Origin: Trichomonas vaginalis G3
Taxonomy: Eukaryota; Parabasalia; Trichomonadida; Trichomonadidae
Assembly (NCBI RefSeq): GCF_026262505.1
Contig: NC_067207.1
Span: 1,744,252 to 1,808,251 of the forward strand
DNA: 64,000 bases
Direction: 5' to 3'
In this document: positions 17,310 through 27,040 of the stretch, in pieces
How the letters are laid out: each line of letters opens with the position of its first letter
How positions within the stretch are numbered: position 1 is the stretch's first letter
Made by a program: the position numbers and the translations under genes
The notes under the pieces: model-generated
Seen by the model: the letters and a program-made list of their open reading frames with translations, nothing else
Databases searched by the model: none
What the model was told of the DNA's origin: nothing

Positions 17310-20239
17310 TTATATGTCATAATAGAACCCACGTGGACCAAGCTTTACTTTCTTCCTGACTGAGTTTTTAACTCTTCTTTTTCCTTCATTGCCCTCTGCT
17401 TGAAGTTGTTGCATCTTTGCATTATGTTCATCTAGTATGTTGCAAATTTCCCATGTCCTTTTTGCCTTTTGGCTCTGGTCGCCCATCTCAGGTAACCTAT
17501 ATCCTAGAAAGAGTTTGTCATAGTTTGTATTTGAGTCTTGCGTATTGTTTGCATGACTCTTTCCTGAGTTTCCGGTTCAAGCTCTTCAAACAGAGCTTGT
17601 CCATATGGAATAAGCTCGTTTCCAAATATATGTTTTTGTAGCCATTCTGGTTTTCTTTCCATGTTACCAACTATATCTTTTGTGAATGGGAAAGCTTTTA
17701 CCCAATCTTTCAGTCTTGCGTCGTTTATTTCTGTAGTTGGTTTTATTTTGTCAAGGAACATGTTTTTCAATACTAACATTTCATTTGGTACTGTCCATTT
17801 GAGTTTTCTTAAATATTCATCCCTTCTCAGTTCATTGTCTGCAAAGTAAGTTTTTATGACATTTTGTAAACTTTCGTTTGCAAGGTCATGTACAATAGGT
17901 TCTCTTCCTTCCTCTCCCTAACTTTCTTTCTAAACTCTTCACCAAATATACCATCTCTATGGTTCTGTGTAGTTCTTTGAGATAAATGTTCTAGAACGTC
18001 AGGTGTTATATTTCCATCAGCCATGTTCATTTCATACTGGTCCAAAATATCTGCATTTCATATCTTTCAATGGCATTAAAGCCGCGCTGAAATACCAGCT
18101 ATATCTGGTTCACCATTGACTTCCATTGCGTCTACAACTTCTTGGAATTGTGGTTGTAAGTTTATGAACCACCTATCTGGGTTAGCTTTATGACCCCATC
18201 TCATTGTAGTTCCATCGTCTGCAGAAACAAAAGTAGGTTTGTTTCCATCTTGGTTAGGTTCTGAATGAACTTTAAACAATGTTTCATTTCTATATGTTTT
18301 CTTGAAATTTAACCTTTTATTTTCACCGAGTTCATCCGAAGATTGAACGTTAAATGCTCGTAAGTAAAAAGGGTTGTTGTATTTGTGTACATTTTCAGTA
18401 CTTCCATTCTATGCTGAATATTTTCATCTGGTGTTGGAGTCTTTTGTATGTCGGCAAACATTTTTCGATATTCTTCTACTATGTCAGCCGAATTTTTTTT
18501 AGACTCTTGGAAATATTCCATATTCTCCGCATACTCTTGTTGAGGGTCAAGATTTTTCGGCTGTTCCAAATCTTCATCTAGTTCTGTGAAGTTAGTTTCC
18601 AAAGGAGGACTTGTTCGTTTCCTTCAGGCTCTTCTAGCTGTTGTTGCTGAACTATTTCTTCCATGTCTGGTTGTATCTGAACTTCTTCCTGTGGAGTTTC
18701 TTGTACCTCATCTGCTGGCATTTCATATATTCCGAGACCGTTTTCAACAATTTCCCTATCTACGTCATCCGCATTCATAAGCTTTTGTTCTTTCGTTCCG
18801 TCTCTATTTTTTACGCGTTTCATGACGAAAGTTGAATTGTCATTTAGCTCTGACATCAAATATCTCGGAGTAAATTCATCCATGTCATTTGGATGATATG
18901 CTATTAAATCATATCCCTTAGCGAGCTTGTATTTTCCAGGTTTGAGATTATATCCGTTTTGGTGCTGAGCCATAAAGCTAAATAGGTTCGGGTCAGTATT
19001 TCCATCCTTGAACTTTCCAATAGCTTCTTTATATCTGTCACTAAAGTCAACAGTATCTGGGAAACCACACTCTTCTTTAAGCATTTTTAAGAATTCTTGG
19101 TTTCCTTGTTCTCTACTTCTTTTATGTCCTTGCTCTGTTTGTGGTTGTTGTTGTGCAGGGTTTTGAACTGTTGGTTGCTGTGCTGGTTGTTGTGTTGGTT
19201 GTTGTGTTGGTTGTTGTGAGGTTTTGTGTTGGTTGTTGTGCATGCCTGTGTCTGTGTCCATGTGACGATGTAAATGTTTTAGGTAGTCCTGGTGCAGGTG
19301 CTTCTCTTGGAGGGTTTGGTGGTATATAAGTTCCACCAGCTGGCACATATGTTCCATCTGCAGCGTAATGTCCTACCTGACTTTTCGTTTTTAAGAAAGC
19401 ATTTACTAGGTCTGTTTTGGTCTGTTGTAACTCTTTTTCTTGACTTTTCACAACAGTTGCTCTAACGGCGTCATAGGCACTTTGAACTGCCTGTCTCGTT
19501 GCTGCATCTGTTATTTTCGTCATATTTTGTGCTACTTCTTTTAACTCTTTGTCGAAACCTTCAGACTTCAGTTTCTTTCCAGATGAGAAGTCGTTCACTT
19601 GTTTCACCTTACTATGAAGAGCTTCGAAGGCGTTCTTAAAGTCAGCATTTGTTAAAGCTTCATTTGAACTGTCTTCATCCGCTTGTATTTTTGTCCTTAT
19701 TGACCCTATAAGTTGGGCTGCTTTAGCGTTGGCTTGGGCATCTAACCAGTCATTATTAGCTTTTATATATTCTGCGCTTTTCATTGCCTTTTGCATGGCT
19801 GCGTCGTTATTTTTACTTTCTTGTGCTAAGTTTTCATACTGTACGGTTTGGTTTTGCAACTGTAAAAGTTTTTCTGCCTTTACATTTGCTTCAACTTCTT
19901 TTTTATACTCATCGCTATCCATATATGTCTTCAGGGCTTTTTGTTTTATTTCTTCATCTTTCAGTACTTTTATTGAGTAGTATGGTTTTTCAAATTTATA
20001 ACATCTTGTTCCATTTTTGCTACTTCTGCTGCTTTTTCTGACACTTTTTTCGCATATTCCTCTGTACTTAGTTCTTTCAGTTGTTCTTCTTTCTTCTTTT
20101 TCTCTACGTTTAACTCATTGAGTTTCTTTGTGTGTCTGTCATATTCTAGTTTCTTTTCGTTTTCACTTATTTGCTTCTGTATGTCTATGTTTGACTTTTT
20201 GACATCTGTTATTTGATTTTTGAGTGAACTCAAATTCAT
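17310..20239 (-). pseudogene. Large coiled-coil and Pro/Gln/Thr-rich virion-type protein(s), interrupted
   Basis: A minus-strand block between the capsid gene and a small basic gene. It opens MNLSSLKNQITDVKKSNIDI with a long coiled coil (KKKKEEQLKELSTEEYAKK), then Ala/Gln-rich helices (AKAAQLIGSIRTKIQADE). A low-complexity Pro/Gln/Thr/His linker follows (QQPTQQPTQQPAQQPTVQN). After that come more regular domains (GYNLKPGKYKLAKGYDLIA; WLQKHIFGNELIPYGQALFE) and a basic tail ending VKLGPRGFYYDI. It may have been one very long gene or two or three in series. Its size and layout suit an internal virion or tail-associated structural protein, but no family is recognised. Several breaks. Confidence 0.5.
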
Positions 20240-20496
20240 TTGACTTTGAGGGTTATAGCTGTTCCGTCTGCAGCTCCACCATAGCCTGCCATTTTCGCTA
20301 AAAGTGCCGCTCTTAAACCTCCACTCTGTGCACCAATAACTCGGTTTAAAAGCATAGGATTGCTTGACATTTGTTGCAACATAGTGGGGTCATTCATCAT
20401 TTGTTGTTGCAACTGTTGTTGTGGTGTCAGTTTTACTTTTGGATGTTTCAATGCTCCCTTCCTCTTACGTATATTCTTACGTAGCTTACGTGGCAT
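20236..20496 (-). CDS. 86-aa basic Met/Gln-rich protein, unknown
   Basis: Opens MPRKLRKNIRKRKGALKHPK, a very basic tail suited to DNA or RNA contact. It continues with a Gln/Met-rich helix (PQQQLQQQMMNDPTMLQQM) and ends in a Gly/Ala-rich segment (GGLRAALLAKMAGYGGAADG). The start follows TTCACTTAAA, an initiator-like TCA-C-T-T site 5 bases from the ATG. The next gene's ATG overlaps its stop by four bases. A core or packaging protein would fit, but this is inference. Confidence 0.55.
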   Translation of the reverse strand: MPRKLRKNIRKRKGALKHPKVKLTPQQQLQQQMMNDPTMLQQMSSNPMLLNRVIGAQSGGLRAALLAKMAGYGGAADGTAITLKVK

Positions 20497-20928
20497 TTTA
20501 AGTGAAGTTAAAAAGCGGCTTTTGACAGATGTTTATATGACACTATTTGTTCAGCTCAAAAAACTACTCGGTCAAAGTGTTGTCAGTTTTGTAAAATAAC
20601 CGTCCTATCATTCTTTTAAGGGAAAGGCTTCTCAAAGTATACTTCCTTGGAACGCCTGTAACTTTTCTGTAGCGACGATAGACCCTTACTTGTCCAGACA
20701 AAGTTATACTATTTTGAGTGCTCTACAAAAAAGTCAACGGCGACGACTCTCAAAAACCGTTGTGTAAAAAGTTTTACCGTTGGACAAAAAAGTATGTATA
20801 GAAAACAAAAAACGTTTATAGTTCATTCAATATTTGAGATGGAACGGTTTGCCAACGGTAACTATTAAATAAAATAAAAAAATAGAGGGGGTTACCGTTG
20901 ACGAAAACGGTTTATCTCAAACTTTTCT
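20497..20928. promoter_or_regulatory. Intergenic control region rich in AACCGTT/AACGG words
   Basis: This 430-bp gap separates two divergent genes. At least five copies of the Myb-type word AACCGTT, ACCGTT or its complement AACGGT occur between about 20,750 and 20,912 (for example AAAACCGTTG, TTTTACCGTTGG, GGAACGGTTTG, CCAACGGTAAC, AAAACGGTTTATC). Trichomonads regulate many genes through Myb proteins. The cluster ends next to TCTCAAAC, 8 bases before the ATG at 20929. The site spacing and orientation are irregular. Confidence 0.45.
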
Positions 20929-21936
20929 ATGAGTGGTCCGAAAAAAAACAGTTCATTTTTCATAATGTACGCGTCTCGAACAGTGAAGCCCAATTCAATA
21001 GAATACTATCTCGAAAAACAAGAAGCTGACACTGCTATTCAGTCTTTAATACAGAACCAAGCTCAGGAGAACTCAAAAGACTCCCAATTCAAATCGACAT
21101 CCAATTCGAAGCAATTAAAACTTGACTCGAATGTTTTAAAACCACAGCCCGCACGAACAAATACAGCTCTAAGAATAGACCAAAGAATACCGAACAAAGA
21201 GTTGAGGTCAAGATTGAAATTACAATCGGATGAGTATTTTTCCCTTAACAACCAGGGAAATACTCCATATAACCGTATCTACACAAATACCGTTAAAGAA
21301 ACAATAACGGCATACACAAAACTCTGTCAATTGGTCCCCAACCAGGACCAATTGACGGACATTATATGTTCCTACCTTCCCATATTTGCTGAGTGTGTGG
21401 AAGGTAGGACATTGTTACAAGCTTGCTTACGTATGCCACCAAATCTCCGTCAACAATTTGCTCAAATTGTACATGAATTTAAAGCTTTTAACAACGGATA
21501 CGATGAAGATGAAGTAGCAGATGAATTTGGGGAAGAAAAAACATTTTTCCCCTCATATAATACGCCTGCAACAGTATTTCCTACTAATGAATTTCACAAC
21601 TATTGTGTCGTTCATTTAATTGTTGTGGATATGCCCACAGGTGAAGACATTCTCAGTGGTGACTTCATCGAAGTCTGTATCAATACAGAATTGGGAGAAG
21701 ATGAGTTGCACAAATTCTCCAACGTCGAACATATATTCAAACCAGCACACCAACTCTTTATCGAAACTGAAATAACACTCACACAAAATATGTCCATCTC
21801 ATTTAAATCCAAATCAGGACGTCCATACAGAATTTGGATGAACTACGTCCTCCTCCACTACGCCGACGATGACGAAGAAGAGGAAGAGGAGGAGGAGGAA
21901 GAAGAAGAGTCCTCCGAATTCACACCAGAAGACTAA
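20929..21936 (+). CDS. 335-aa protein with acidic tail, unknown
   Basis: Opens MSGPKKNSSFFIMYASR. Residues 1-90 are polar and probably disordered. Residues 90-190 are helical (CQLVPNQDQLTDIICSYL; LQACLRMPPNLRQQFAQIVHEF). Residues 220-310 look like a beta sandwich (HNYCVVHLIVVDMPTGEDIL; HQLFIETEITLTQNMSISFKS). The last 25 residues are a glutamate run, as in several nucleoplasmin-like or chaperone proteins. Its promoter (TCTCAAA at 20915-20921) is of the host style, yet it lies inside the inferred right end of the Polinton. The gene is open. It could be Polinton cargo or a host gene; no family is recognised. Confidence 0.55.
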   Translation: MSGPKKNSSFFIMYASRTVKPNSIEYYLEKQEADTAIQSLIQNQAQENSKDSQFKSTSNSKQLKLDSNVLKPQPARTNTALRIDQRIPNKELRSRLKLQSDEYFSLNNQGNTPYNRIYTNTVKETITAYTKLCQLVPNQDQLTDIICSYLPIFAECVEGRTLLQACLRMPPNLRQQFAQIVHEFKAFNNGYDEDEVADEFGEEKTFFPSYNTPATVFPTNEFHNYCVVHLIVVDMPTGEDILSGDFIEVCINTELGEDELHKFSNVEHIFKPAHQLFIETEITLTQNMSISFKSKSGRPYRIWMNYVLLHYADDDEEEEEEEEEEEESSEFTPED

Positions 21937-21977
21937 CAATTTTCCGAATAAAAACTTCATTTATACTAAACATCTTC

Positions 21978-22042
21978 GGGGCTAGAGGGCACGAAGTGCC
22001 TGGAAGCCCCACTACCTTTTTTTTTTTTTTTTTTTTTTTTTT
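21978..22042. other. GC-rich nested hairpin plus T26: inferred Polinton right terminus
   Basis: GGGGCT at 21978-21983 pairs with AGCCCC at 22005-22010, enclosing an inner stem GGCAC (21988-21992) with GTGCC (21996-22000) around a GAA loop. The sequence then reads ACTACC and 26 T residues to 22042. It is the most GC-rich patch for kilobases and marks the switch from element-like to AT-rich host sequence. On the other strand the end would read AGGTAGTGGGGC, compatible with the AG terminus usual for Polintons. Confidence 0.5.
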
Positions 22043-24586
22043 ATATCCGAATTTCGAAATCATTTTGATGAAATCTTTATTTTAAAATTGAGTTGACTGT
22101 TAAAATCACCCGAGAAGAGGGATTATCTCAATGAAAAGTACATAAAATAGCAAACGCACAAGATGGCACTATGCAGCTTTATATTGTTATACAGGATGAA
22201 CATATAAAATGTTTGGAAAACACTTACTTCGTTCTACAAATGTGTATCTCTTTATATCAAAGATTCTTCTCAAATTATTGAGAGACTTCTCTCAAAAAAA
22301 GGAAAATTTGATAACTAAAAAAATTATGGCATAACCTCTCGTTTTGCATAGATATATATTTACATGGTCACAGAGCTTATTTTCATTGTCAAAACTTAAA
22401 AATTTTTAGTGGACTATACCCTTAATAGAATCTGTTTCCGGCTAACTTAATTCTTTGATTGTGCATGTGATTGTTGAATTTTGCTTATTTCTGCTTAATG
22501 ATTAGATTTTGAACTTGAAAAATATCTAATTTTGAGTCACGAATTTATAGCGAGTGCATAAAAGCTTGAGTAAACTATTTTATTAGATTCTATTTATATA
22601 AGGACCACAATAATACTTCATGTGTAAATTTTTCGAATCTTTGAAATCTAATGATAAAAACTTGTCAACTCATTGCAAAGCAAAGATTTTGTGACTAAGA
22701 TAATGCAATGAGCTGACATATGATCTTAAAAATAGTTCGAATTGTCCTTTATGTGTAATTTATGAATAAATAAACAGTTATACTTTTTTTAATTATTATT
22801 TTCCTACCATTTTATTGGTAATGCGTATATTAAAAATGTTTACATGGCGATTAATTTTTTTACGCCGAATTTTATTTGAATCGACTCAATATCAATATTT
22901 TAATGCAATATTTTTTAACTATTTTTCTTATTACCCTGTCACAATATTATGCTTTGTTGTGGAAAATCAGGTCAGGAGTGGAGGCATATTTTTGAAACAA
23001 AGATTTTATGGCTTCAGAAAAAAATTTATCCGCCAACCATAGAATCTGAGGATGAAAATATCAGTGGATTGGTTTGTTATTAGCAAAAATTAAATCTGAT
23101 TCATAAAGTTGATAAAATATACAACTGTATATGCTAAAATTTTTCACTTTCAAATTTTGAGAAATCCTAACGTGAGTGAAGCTGAAACTTTAAAATTGGC
23201 TCTGGAATCACGAGTTTGAACAGTGAAGATAAATATAAGGTAGTCACAAAATCTAAGTATTGAGACTCTCAAAAATTGAACCGTACTCCATACAAAATTT
23301 GTGTACCCTCACTACTTAGATTTTGTGGCCTTCAATTGAGAGGTTAGTTTTGATAGAGCACGTTATAAAATTAAAAGGGAAAAATAAATAAAATTTAAAC
23401 ATTTAATTATATATAATGTAAGGAGTGTAATTCCAAATTTTCTAAAAACTATTCAAATTTGAGCATTTTTTTGGAAATAGTAAATCTAATATGTACATCT
23501 AATAACAACATGATTCATCACCTTTTCAAGCTCTGCAGTCAATTTTTTGAAATTTGATTGAAATAAATGTAGCAAAAATTACATTACATTAGGGAATATA
23601 TGAGTTTCTCTGGAAACAGGCTGATAAATTTTAAATTTTGTCCAATCAACATGAATGCATTGAGAAATTTGGATTGATTTTCTGGTAGAATCTGGAACAA
23701 TTCAACCATGTATAAATGGATCATGTAATCATCATGAAATGTTAGTGTTAGAGTTCAAAAGAAACAGAATGAGTGGAAATCAAACACAATCTGAATAATT
23801 TGAAACGTATACAATCTTTAAGTTTGTATTTTGAATTCTACATATATGATTGTGTAATTCGTTCTTTCAAATTTTCGGATTCAGGCATGTTTTGATAAAA
23901 TTCATTCCCAAAAACGTAAATTAAGAATTAAATTTAGTGTATTTTAAATATATATACGTATCATATTTTATAAATTATATTAAATTCGCAAAATTTTAAG
24001 TTTTAAACAAAAATAAAAAATGTTCAAAATATGAAATTATGCATAGGATATTAAAATTTACATGTTAGCAATTTTTTTGAATTGCTTTCAATTTTCATAT
24101 TGAAATTTTTAAGATTTTTTTCTGAAATAATAAGCAAGAATATCAACCTAAATAATATTAAATTCCATGCGTTGATTTCCCCTCAAAAGTCATTGACCGC
24201 CTCTCAATCTAGATTTTGTGAGTACTTTATGTAAAATATTTGAGAAAAAAAGTAATTTTTTGATAAGGTTCACAATCTTGGTTTTATGAATGTCAAAATT
24301 TTAATTAATATATTGCTTGTCAAACATGAAAGGAAATTTTTTGCCCGATTATAGTTGTCACTTTTTTATTTTATGTTGATCCATTTAAAAAATACTTATA
24401 TTTATATAATTAATAATTTATGATCTATAAAATTTTTGCTCAAAAAATTCAGAAGATGGGAGATTTCGGTTTGACTTTTTATGAAAAGTAATCATCTCTT
24501 TATAATTATGAGTGGAGCAAAACGGTCAATTTTCGTAATTTACGATAAAAGTGCAAAGTTCACAATTTTTTGAGAGGATGAAAAAT
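22043..24586. other. 2.5-kb AT-rich intergenic region without supported genes
   Basis: No open frame here looks coding; the longest are AT-driven and have no recognisable content. One clear structure is a small inverted repeat: CACAAAATCTAAGTA at about 23237-23251 against TACTTAGATTTTGTG at about 23314-23328. The word AGATTTTGTG also recurs near 22,687 and 24,213. TTTTGATAGAGCACGTT at 23348-23364 is repeated exactly inside the TIR element at 42704-42720. These may be scraps of old DNA transposons. Confidence 0.6.
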
Positions 24587-24592
24587 CATTAT
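24587..24592 (+). promoter_or_regulatory. Initiator-like TCATTA at the 165-aa gene
   Basis: TCATT lies directly against the ATG and matches the trichomonad initiator TCA-Y-W, in which transcription begins at the A. If used, the mRNA leader would be only about two bases long; very short leaders are normal in trichomonads. A TTGAGAGG word lies 15 bases further upstream. Confidence 0.4.
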
Positions 24593-25088
24593 GACTACTG
24601 TATACTTCACCATCCGTGGTTTCACCTTCTATGGAGGAAAGAACAAACCATCAGATAAGTTCTTCTTCATTGTTCACAACAACATCTCTCACTTTGAAAG
24701 TTTGAAACATATCTTCACATGCTCAGAAGGAAACAATATGTCCAAGAGATTCCATATCAACATTCGTGACCTTAGAGGACATAACTTCTCAATTTTGCTC
24801 TATAAGAAGACAATGATGAGAAACGTCCTGTACGCAAGAGTTGATATTCCAACATTCCAGCTTCCATTCGATAAGGTTACAAATAACTTCCTTCCAATGG
24901 TTGCTCAAGGAAATAATTTTGCTCAAACAATTTGTCAGGTAGAAATCCATCTGACAACAGATAAGAAGGAAGCTTATGACGCTCCTTCTGCAGAGCCTGT
25001 TCTTAAACAGGCCAATTACGACACAATCATCGAAACGTGTAATACCGATGAGAATGCAGATATATATTCCAATCTGCTTGTTCAATAA
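24591..25088 (+). CDS. 165-aa C2-like beta-sandwich protein, unknown
   Basis: The product opens MTTVYFTIRGFTFYGGKN and ends DENADIYSNLLVQ. Regular beta strands alternate with polar loops (KFFFIVHNNISHFE; RFHINIRDLRGHNFSILLY; NVLYARVDIPTFQLPFD; QTICQVEIHLTTDKK), a pattern close to C2-type domains. No calcium-binding aspartate cluster is obvious. The first Met follows an initiator-like TCATT. Codon use favours C-ending codons more than the surrounding DNA composition would suggest, which points to a well-expressed host gene. Family unknown beyond this; probably a trichomonad protein family. Confidence 0.65.
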   Translation: MTTVYFTIRGFTFYGGKNKPSDKFFFIVHNNISHFESLKHIFTCSEGNNMSKRFHINIRDLRGHNFSILLYKKTMMRNVLYARVDIPTFQLPFDKVTNNFLPMVAQGNNFAQTICQVEIHLTTDKKEAYDAPSAEPVLKQANYDTIIETCNTDENADIYSNLLVQ

Positions 25089-25309
25089 ACTGTTTATTAT
25101 TTCTGTATTAATATATGATAGTTTTTATCAAAGATATTCATGCGAAAGAGTATATTATTGTATCGATCGTCATTAAATGACTGAATAATTCAATAAACCC
25201 TCCAACTGTTAGCAAATCATATTCATGAACCAGAGAAACAAATCTTCAAGTAAGTTCTATACTCTTTATAAAATATTTTAAATTGTCTCGTTAAACAAAT
25301 GTATGTAAA

Positions 25310-25381
25310 GCACTGCTAGTGTAGTGGTTATCATGAGAGCCTTCCAAGCTTTTGATCCGGGTTCGATTCCCGGGCAGTGCA
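25310..25381 (+). tRNA. tRNA-Gly (anticodon UCC)
   Basis: A full cloverleaf can be drawn. The acceptor stem is GCACTGC with GCAGTGC and discriminator A. The D arm includes GTGTAGTGGTTATCAT. The anticodon arm is AGAGC-CTTCCAA-GCTTT with anticodon TCC. The T arm is CCGGG-TTCGATT-CCCGG. The A-box (TAGTGTAGTGG) and B-box (GGTTCGATTCC) internal promoters are present. A TTTTT run from 25386 and more T runs downstream serve as the RNA polymerase III terminator. The CCTTCCAAGC core and T arm match eukaryotic tRNA-Gly(UCC). Confidence 0.97.
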
Positions 25382-25385
25382 TAAA

Positions 25386-25400
25386 TTTTTCTTTTTTTTT
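25386..25400 (+). terminator. Pol III T-run terminator of tRNA-Gly
   Basis: TTTTT begins four bases after the discriminator base and is followed by a longer T run separated by a single C. This is the ordinary RNA polymerase III stop signal, duplicated. Confidence 0.8.
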
Positions 25401-25628
25401 CTTTTCATAAAACACATTATTAGGATAAATCAGTAAATATATGATTAGGCATGATCCAATGAATAAATTCTTAATATTTCCCGCATTAATCGGTATACCT
25501 TAATTGATTTTTGAATTCGATAAATTATTTTTGTTCTCATAAATCAATAAAATGCTTGGTTAAATAGAGTATTGTCTAAATGAGAAAAATTAAAATTAAT
25601 TTTTTACTCGGGGAAAATTAGGGATGCT

Positions 25629-27016
25629 TTACCAGAAGTATGGTTTTCTGCATCCATGATGACGGCGCCAGACCCGCATGAATGGGCAGCGACCGCGTTT
25701 GCCACGATGACGCCTTGGATCGTCGCTTTCGCTTAAAGATGATGATGAATAAGAAGAGGAAGACGATGAGGACGATGATGATGAAGATGATGAGGACGAG
25801 GACGAAGATGATGAAGACGAAGAAGAAGACGATGATGAGCGCTTGCCGTGCTTCTTCCATGGGCATGGAGGAGGTGGCATTGGGAAGCCGCAGCAACGCT
25901 TGTGATGAGGTCCGTGGCATCCGCCAAATGGTGGTGGTGGAGCTGGTCCATCATGGCATGGCTTGTGCTCTGGTCCTGGGCAACCATCGCGTGGAGGAGG
26001 TGGTGGAGGTGGGCAGCATGGTCCGTGGCACTGTTCGCCATCAGAGTGTGGCTTCTCATCGAAGCATGGTGGTGGAGGTGGGAAGCAGCACTTCTTGTGG
26101 CAGTGGCGATGGCAATGGCGGCGGCCGAAGCATGGCGGTGGTGGTGGGAATTCGCCACATGGTGGTGGTGGAGGTGGGCACTCATGATGGTGTGGCCACA
26201 TTGGACGTGGTGCGAATTCAGGGGCAAATGGCGGTGGTGGTGGTGGGCATCTCATCCAGCCTGGTGGGCCGTGATGATGATGGTGATGATGGTGCTTGCC
26301 GCAAGGAGGTGGTGGTGGTGGAGGAGGCATGTGTCCCATGGTCCGCCGAAGTCACCAAAGAATGGTGGTGGGCACATATGTTCTCTGTGGAAATGTCTTC
26401 CAAATGGTGGGTGGAATGGGAATGGGAAGCCAAATCTGTTGAAGCGGCGGTGTTCTCTGCGTGAGAATTCGTCATCGGATGAGCTGGATGATGAAGAAGA
26501 GGAAGATGACGATGATGAGGATGATGAGGAAGAAGAGGATGAGTCGGAGGAGTAATCAGACTTGTGGTGCTTCTTGCATTTCTTGTCCTTCTTGCACTTC
26601 TTGTCTTTCTTGCATTCTTTTTCTTCCTTATCCTTCTTCTCTTTCTTGCACTTCTTATCCTTCTTTCCTTCCTTCTCTTCCTTATCCTTCTTGTCTTCTT
26701 TGTCTTTCTTGTCCTTCTTATCCTTCTTATCCTTCTTTTCTTTCTTCTCCTTCTTGTCCTTCTTTTCTTTCTTATCCTTCTTGGATTCCTTGGCATTCTT
26801 CTTCTCTTGCCATTTCTTGAAGGCTTCGTACTCGGATGCATCTACCATGATTGGTTCTTGTGGTTTCTCTTCTGCATCTTCGGCCTTCTCAGAAATCTCT
26901 TCCTTCTCTGAGTTTTCTGGAGATTCCTTCTTTGGCTCTGGCTCTGGAGGTGTTTGAGCGACATCGTCGTTCGGTTGGACGCTTTTCTCTTGCTCCATAT
27001 CAAAAAATGAAGTCAT
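25629..27016 (-). CDS. Low-complexity Lys/Glu-, Ser-, Pro/His-rich protein, split by one frameshift
   Basis: The N-terminal frame opens MTSFFDMEQEKSVQPND. An acidic section follows, then about 70 residues of KKDKKEKKDKK-type repeats with interspersed KKCKK, then a run of about 22 serines and an Arg/Phe/His patch ending FFGDFGGP. Reading then has to move by one base into the frame MGHMPPPPP, which continues with long proline, histidine and cysteine-proline repeats, a second serine run and a basic end (MRVWRRHHGCRKPYFW). The two frames overlap at 26252-26339, there is no promoter between them, and both have the same style, so one gene of about 465 codons with a one-base indel or assembly error is most likely. 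Function unknown; such proteins often phase-separate or coat nucleic acid. Confidence 0.6.
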
Positions 27017-27040
27017 TTTATTTTGAATAAATTTTGGCAA

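Larger units (their letters stand above)
1..22017. mobile_element. Polinton/Maverick virus-like element (right part; left end off-window)
   Basis: The segment carries the hallmark set of a Polinton/Maverick: an rve-type integrase, a protein-primed type B DNA polymerase, an FtsK/HerA-type packaging ATPase and a double-jelly-roll capsid protein. It also has a D5-like helicase, a phage-like tail fibre and many small genes on both strands with very short gaps. It is visibly richer in G+C than the flanking host intergenic DNA. The right boundary is inferred from the drop into AT-rich DNA and a GC-rich hairpin ending in CCACTACCT followed by T26; Polinton termini usually begin AG and end CT. No second terminal repeat can be checked because the left end is outside the window. 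The element is a fossil with very roughly twenty breaks spread over its large genes, while many small genes stay open, which suggests a fairly recent loss of function. Confidence 0.9.

Noticed and set aside
22815-23042. 75-codon plus-strand frame in the AT-rich region
   Set aside because: It is composition-driven, isolated and without an initiator-like site.
25682-26957. Several long plus-strand frames (Trp/Gly/Val-, Met/Lys- or Phe/Leu-rich) opposite the low-complexity gene
   Set aside because: They are antisense shadows of the proline, histidine, serine and lysine codon repeats on the minus strand.
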